From Bacillus sp. B-jedd (GTDB lineage: Bacteria; Bacillota; Bacilli; Bacillales; Cytobacillaceae): DNA of 64,000 nt. Positions within the stretch are counted from its first letter, which is position 1. The number at the start of each line of letters is the position of its first letter. A program made the position numbers and the translations under genes. The notes under the pieces are model-generated. The model was given only the letters and a program-made list of their open reading frames with translations. It made no database searches and was not told the origin of the DNA. Of this stretch, positions 62,662 to 64,000 are shown piece after piece. The DNA lies in assembly GCF_000821085.1 (NCBI RefSeq), contig NZ_CCXR01000001.1, positions 1,757,001 through 1,821,000 on the forward strand, written 5' to 3'.

Positions 62662-62702
62662 GGGGACGGTTCCAGTGCCTAATTGGCATTCGAATCGTCC
62701 TC
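62662..62702 (+). terminator. Terminator after azoR
   Basis: Imperfect 18-bp stem (GGGGACGGTTCCAGTGCC / GGCATTCGAATCGTCCTC, one mismatch) followed by TTTTATAATT. Confidence 0.75.
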
Positions 62703-62807
62703 TTTTATAATTAAATCTAATGCACTTTGATAATGTTTATTGAATTTTCTTATGACTCCTTTTCGCTTATACTTGAGATAAATTAGTATTCGAAAGGGGT
62801 ATTTTTT

Positions 62808-63176
62808 ATGTCTTTTGCAATAAAGCGTATTGATCATGTCCAGATTGCGGCACCAAAAGGCAAGGAAACAGAGGCACGTGAATTTTACAGTGGTCTTTTA
62901 GGTTTCGAGGAAATCGAAAAGCCGCCAGTATTAAAAGCGCGGGGCGGCGCCTGGTTCAGGTCTGGTGATGTACAAGTGCATATTGGAGTGGAAGAACCTT
63001 TTTCTCCGGCTAAAAAAGCCCATCCTGCCTTTGAGGTGAAAGGTCTTGAGGCGTTGAGGGAGCAGCTTAAAAAGAATGGCGTTCACGTCATTGATGATGA
63101 TAACCTCCCTGGCGCCACCAGGTTTTACGCATTTGATCCGTTTGGAAACCGGCTAGAATTCCTTCAATGGCAATAA
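62808..63176 (+). CDS. VOC/glyoxalase superfamily protein
   Basis: A 122-residue single VOC domain. Likely metal ligands: His in IDHVQIA, His in VQVHIGVE and Glu in NRLEFLQW. Substrate unknown; such proteins include dioxygenases, glyoxalases and resistance enzymes. RBS AAAGGGG. Confidence 0.85.
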   Translation: MSFAIKRIDHVQIAAPKGKETEAREFYSGLLGFEEIEKPPVLKARGGAWFRSGDVQVHIGVEEPFSPAKKAHPAFEVKGLEALREQLKKNGVHVIDDDNLPGATRFYAFDPFGNRLEFLQWQ

Positions 63177-63216
63177 TGGCAAAAAGTTTTATTCCAAAAG
63201 CACCACGTAAATAAAA

Positions 63217-63253
63217 AAACCGGAATGGCTCGAGGAACCATCCCGGGTTTTTT
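63217..63253. terminator. Bidirectional terminator
   Basis: AAACC-GGAATGG / CCATCCC-GGTTT with a bulge, T-tracts on both sides, between the VOC gene and the convergent MFS gene. Confidence 0.7.
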
Positions 63254-63260
63254 AGAGTCT

Positions 63261-64000
63261 CTAGATAATCTCCACTGCTTCACGTTTCCGTTCAAATTTA
63301 ACAGCAACGAGCAGGAAGGATAGGCCGGCAGCGAGCCTGACTGCGGATGTGATCGCCATAGCAGAAAACATGCCGAGCTGGCTGAGTAAATAAACACCGA
63401 ATTGCGGAGCGATAAATCCGATGATTGAAAGGACGAATTGATAATTTGCGATATACATAGACCTATTCGTTTCAGGCGCGGCTTTTAATAGCTGGTTGAA
63501 CAGAAGGAGATTCGTTCCCGACACAAACAGGCCAATCCAGAGGTTCAGAGCTGTCAAATAATATAAGTTCGTCGATAAGATCGTCAGGATGGGCGCAGTG
63601 GCCATCCCCGCAGCTGCGACAAACAATCCCATCGTATTCCCGTATTTATCTGCGGCTCTGGCCCACCATTTCATGCTAATAATTTGCGCAAGCTGGTTAG
63701 TAACAGAGAAAAAGCTGAACCAAAGGGCAGTCGCATTCGCTTCCCTGATATGATAGATGCTGAACAACGACCAGGCCATCTGGGCGCCAAAATTAAACAG
63801 AACCGCGCAAACGATAAAAGCCAGGTAAGGCTTGTGGCGCAAAACGTCTAGCGAAAACCTTCGTTTCTGTGGCTTTTTTTGCCCACTCACCCTGATATTC
63901 CTGCCATCTTCATGTTTGTATAAATAGTAAACTTCGACTATGGCAAAAAGAAAACCTACCCCTAGCAAGATCTGAAAAGGGAAAGCATTACTTTTATCAA
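63261..64000 (-). CDS. MFS transporter, C-terminal part (5' end outside window)
   Basis: The minus-strand frame is open to the window edge, so only the last 246 or so residues are seen. About seven hydrophobic segments follow a basic cytoplasmic loop (SGQKKPQKRRF), the typical centre of a 12-helix major facilitator. Substrate unknown. Confidence 0.85.
   Translation of the reverse strand, partial: DKSNAFPFQILLGVGFLFAIVEVYYLYKHEDGRNIRVSGQKKPQKRRFSLDVLRHKPYLAFIVCAVLFNFGAQMAWSLFSIYHIREANATALWFSFFSVTNQLAQIISMKWWARAADKYGNTMGLFVAAAGMATAPILTILSTNLYYLTALNLWIGLFVSGTNLLLFNQLLKAAPETNRSMYIANYQFVLSIIGFIAPQFGVYLLSQLGMFSAMAITSAVRLAAGLSFLLVAVKFERKREAVEII

Overview
The window looks like the chromosome of a spore-forming, facultatively anaerobic Bacillaceae bacterium (Bacillus/Mesobacillus/Neobacillus type). 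The evidence is the set of Bacillus-type genes: an S-box riboswitch on metNPQ, a complete mrpABCDEFG antiporter operon, qoxABCD, an RsbR paralogue, DUF1659/DUF2922/YvrJ, coaW, sbcDC, AGGAGG-type ribosome binding sites and frequent GTG/TTG starts. I saw no rRNA or tRNA gene and no CRISPR array. The species was not determined.

Layout. 1-5.4 kb: a nucleobase-catabolism operon (3' end of fdrA, DUF1116 partner, NCS2 permease, guanine-deaminase-like enzyme), then an ankyrin-TPR protein. 5.5-9.5 kb (minus): SAM-I riboswitch-controlled metN-metP-metQ followed by an HcxA-like dehydrogenase. 9.7-14.2 kb: an orphan protein, a secreted M14 carboxypeptidase, a remnant of an Ig-like-domain gene, and 13 tandem copies of a 52-bp non-coding repeat. 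14.2-20.9 kb: mrp operon (minus) and a Usp-like protein. 21-22.1 kb: a catalytic-domain-only tyrosine recombinase and a small membrane protein surrounded by repeated GTTACATAA-type motifs.

22.3-37 kb is a respiratory island: TorD-DmsAB (S/N-oxide reductase), qoxABCD (aa3 quinol oxidase), an RsbR-type stress protein and napABDF (periplasmic-type nitrate reductase). NapA has a Tat signal ending in a lipobox-like site, and NapB carries an N-terminal membrane anchor; both suit a cell without a periplasm. Neither reductase has a recognisable quinol dehydrogenase subunit in the window. TTGTGA motifs upstream of napA, qoxA and a 66-aa membrane gene hint at shared ResD- or Fnr-like redox control.

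37-49.5 kb is mostly housekeeping (small spore-former proteins, cspD, sbcDC, a GNAT enzyme, coaW, a lone selB, an AI-2E transporter). 49.9-64 kb holds a DUF1287 protein, a MarR-MMPL efflux operon with a clear promoter and operator, a repeat-rich gap, a NERD protein, LemA/TPM genes, DedA, a GDSL hydrolase-ABC transporter operon, an azoreductase, a VOC protein and the 3' part of an MFS transporter that leaves the window.

Striking non-genic structure: 15 exact copies of the palindrome TTTTGCAAAA over the window, the 52-bp array, a five-step 20-bp GCGATATA array, and two copies of a foldable GC-rich interspersed repeat, one inside an element with 15-bp terminal inverted repeats.
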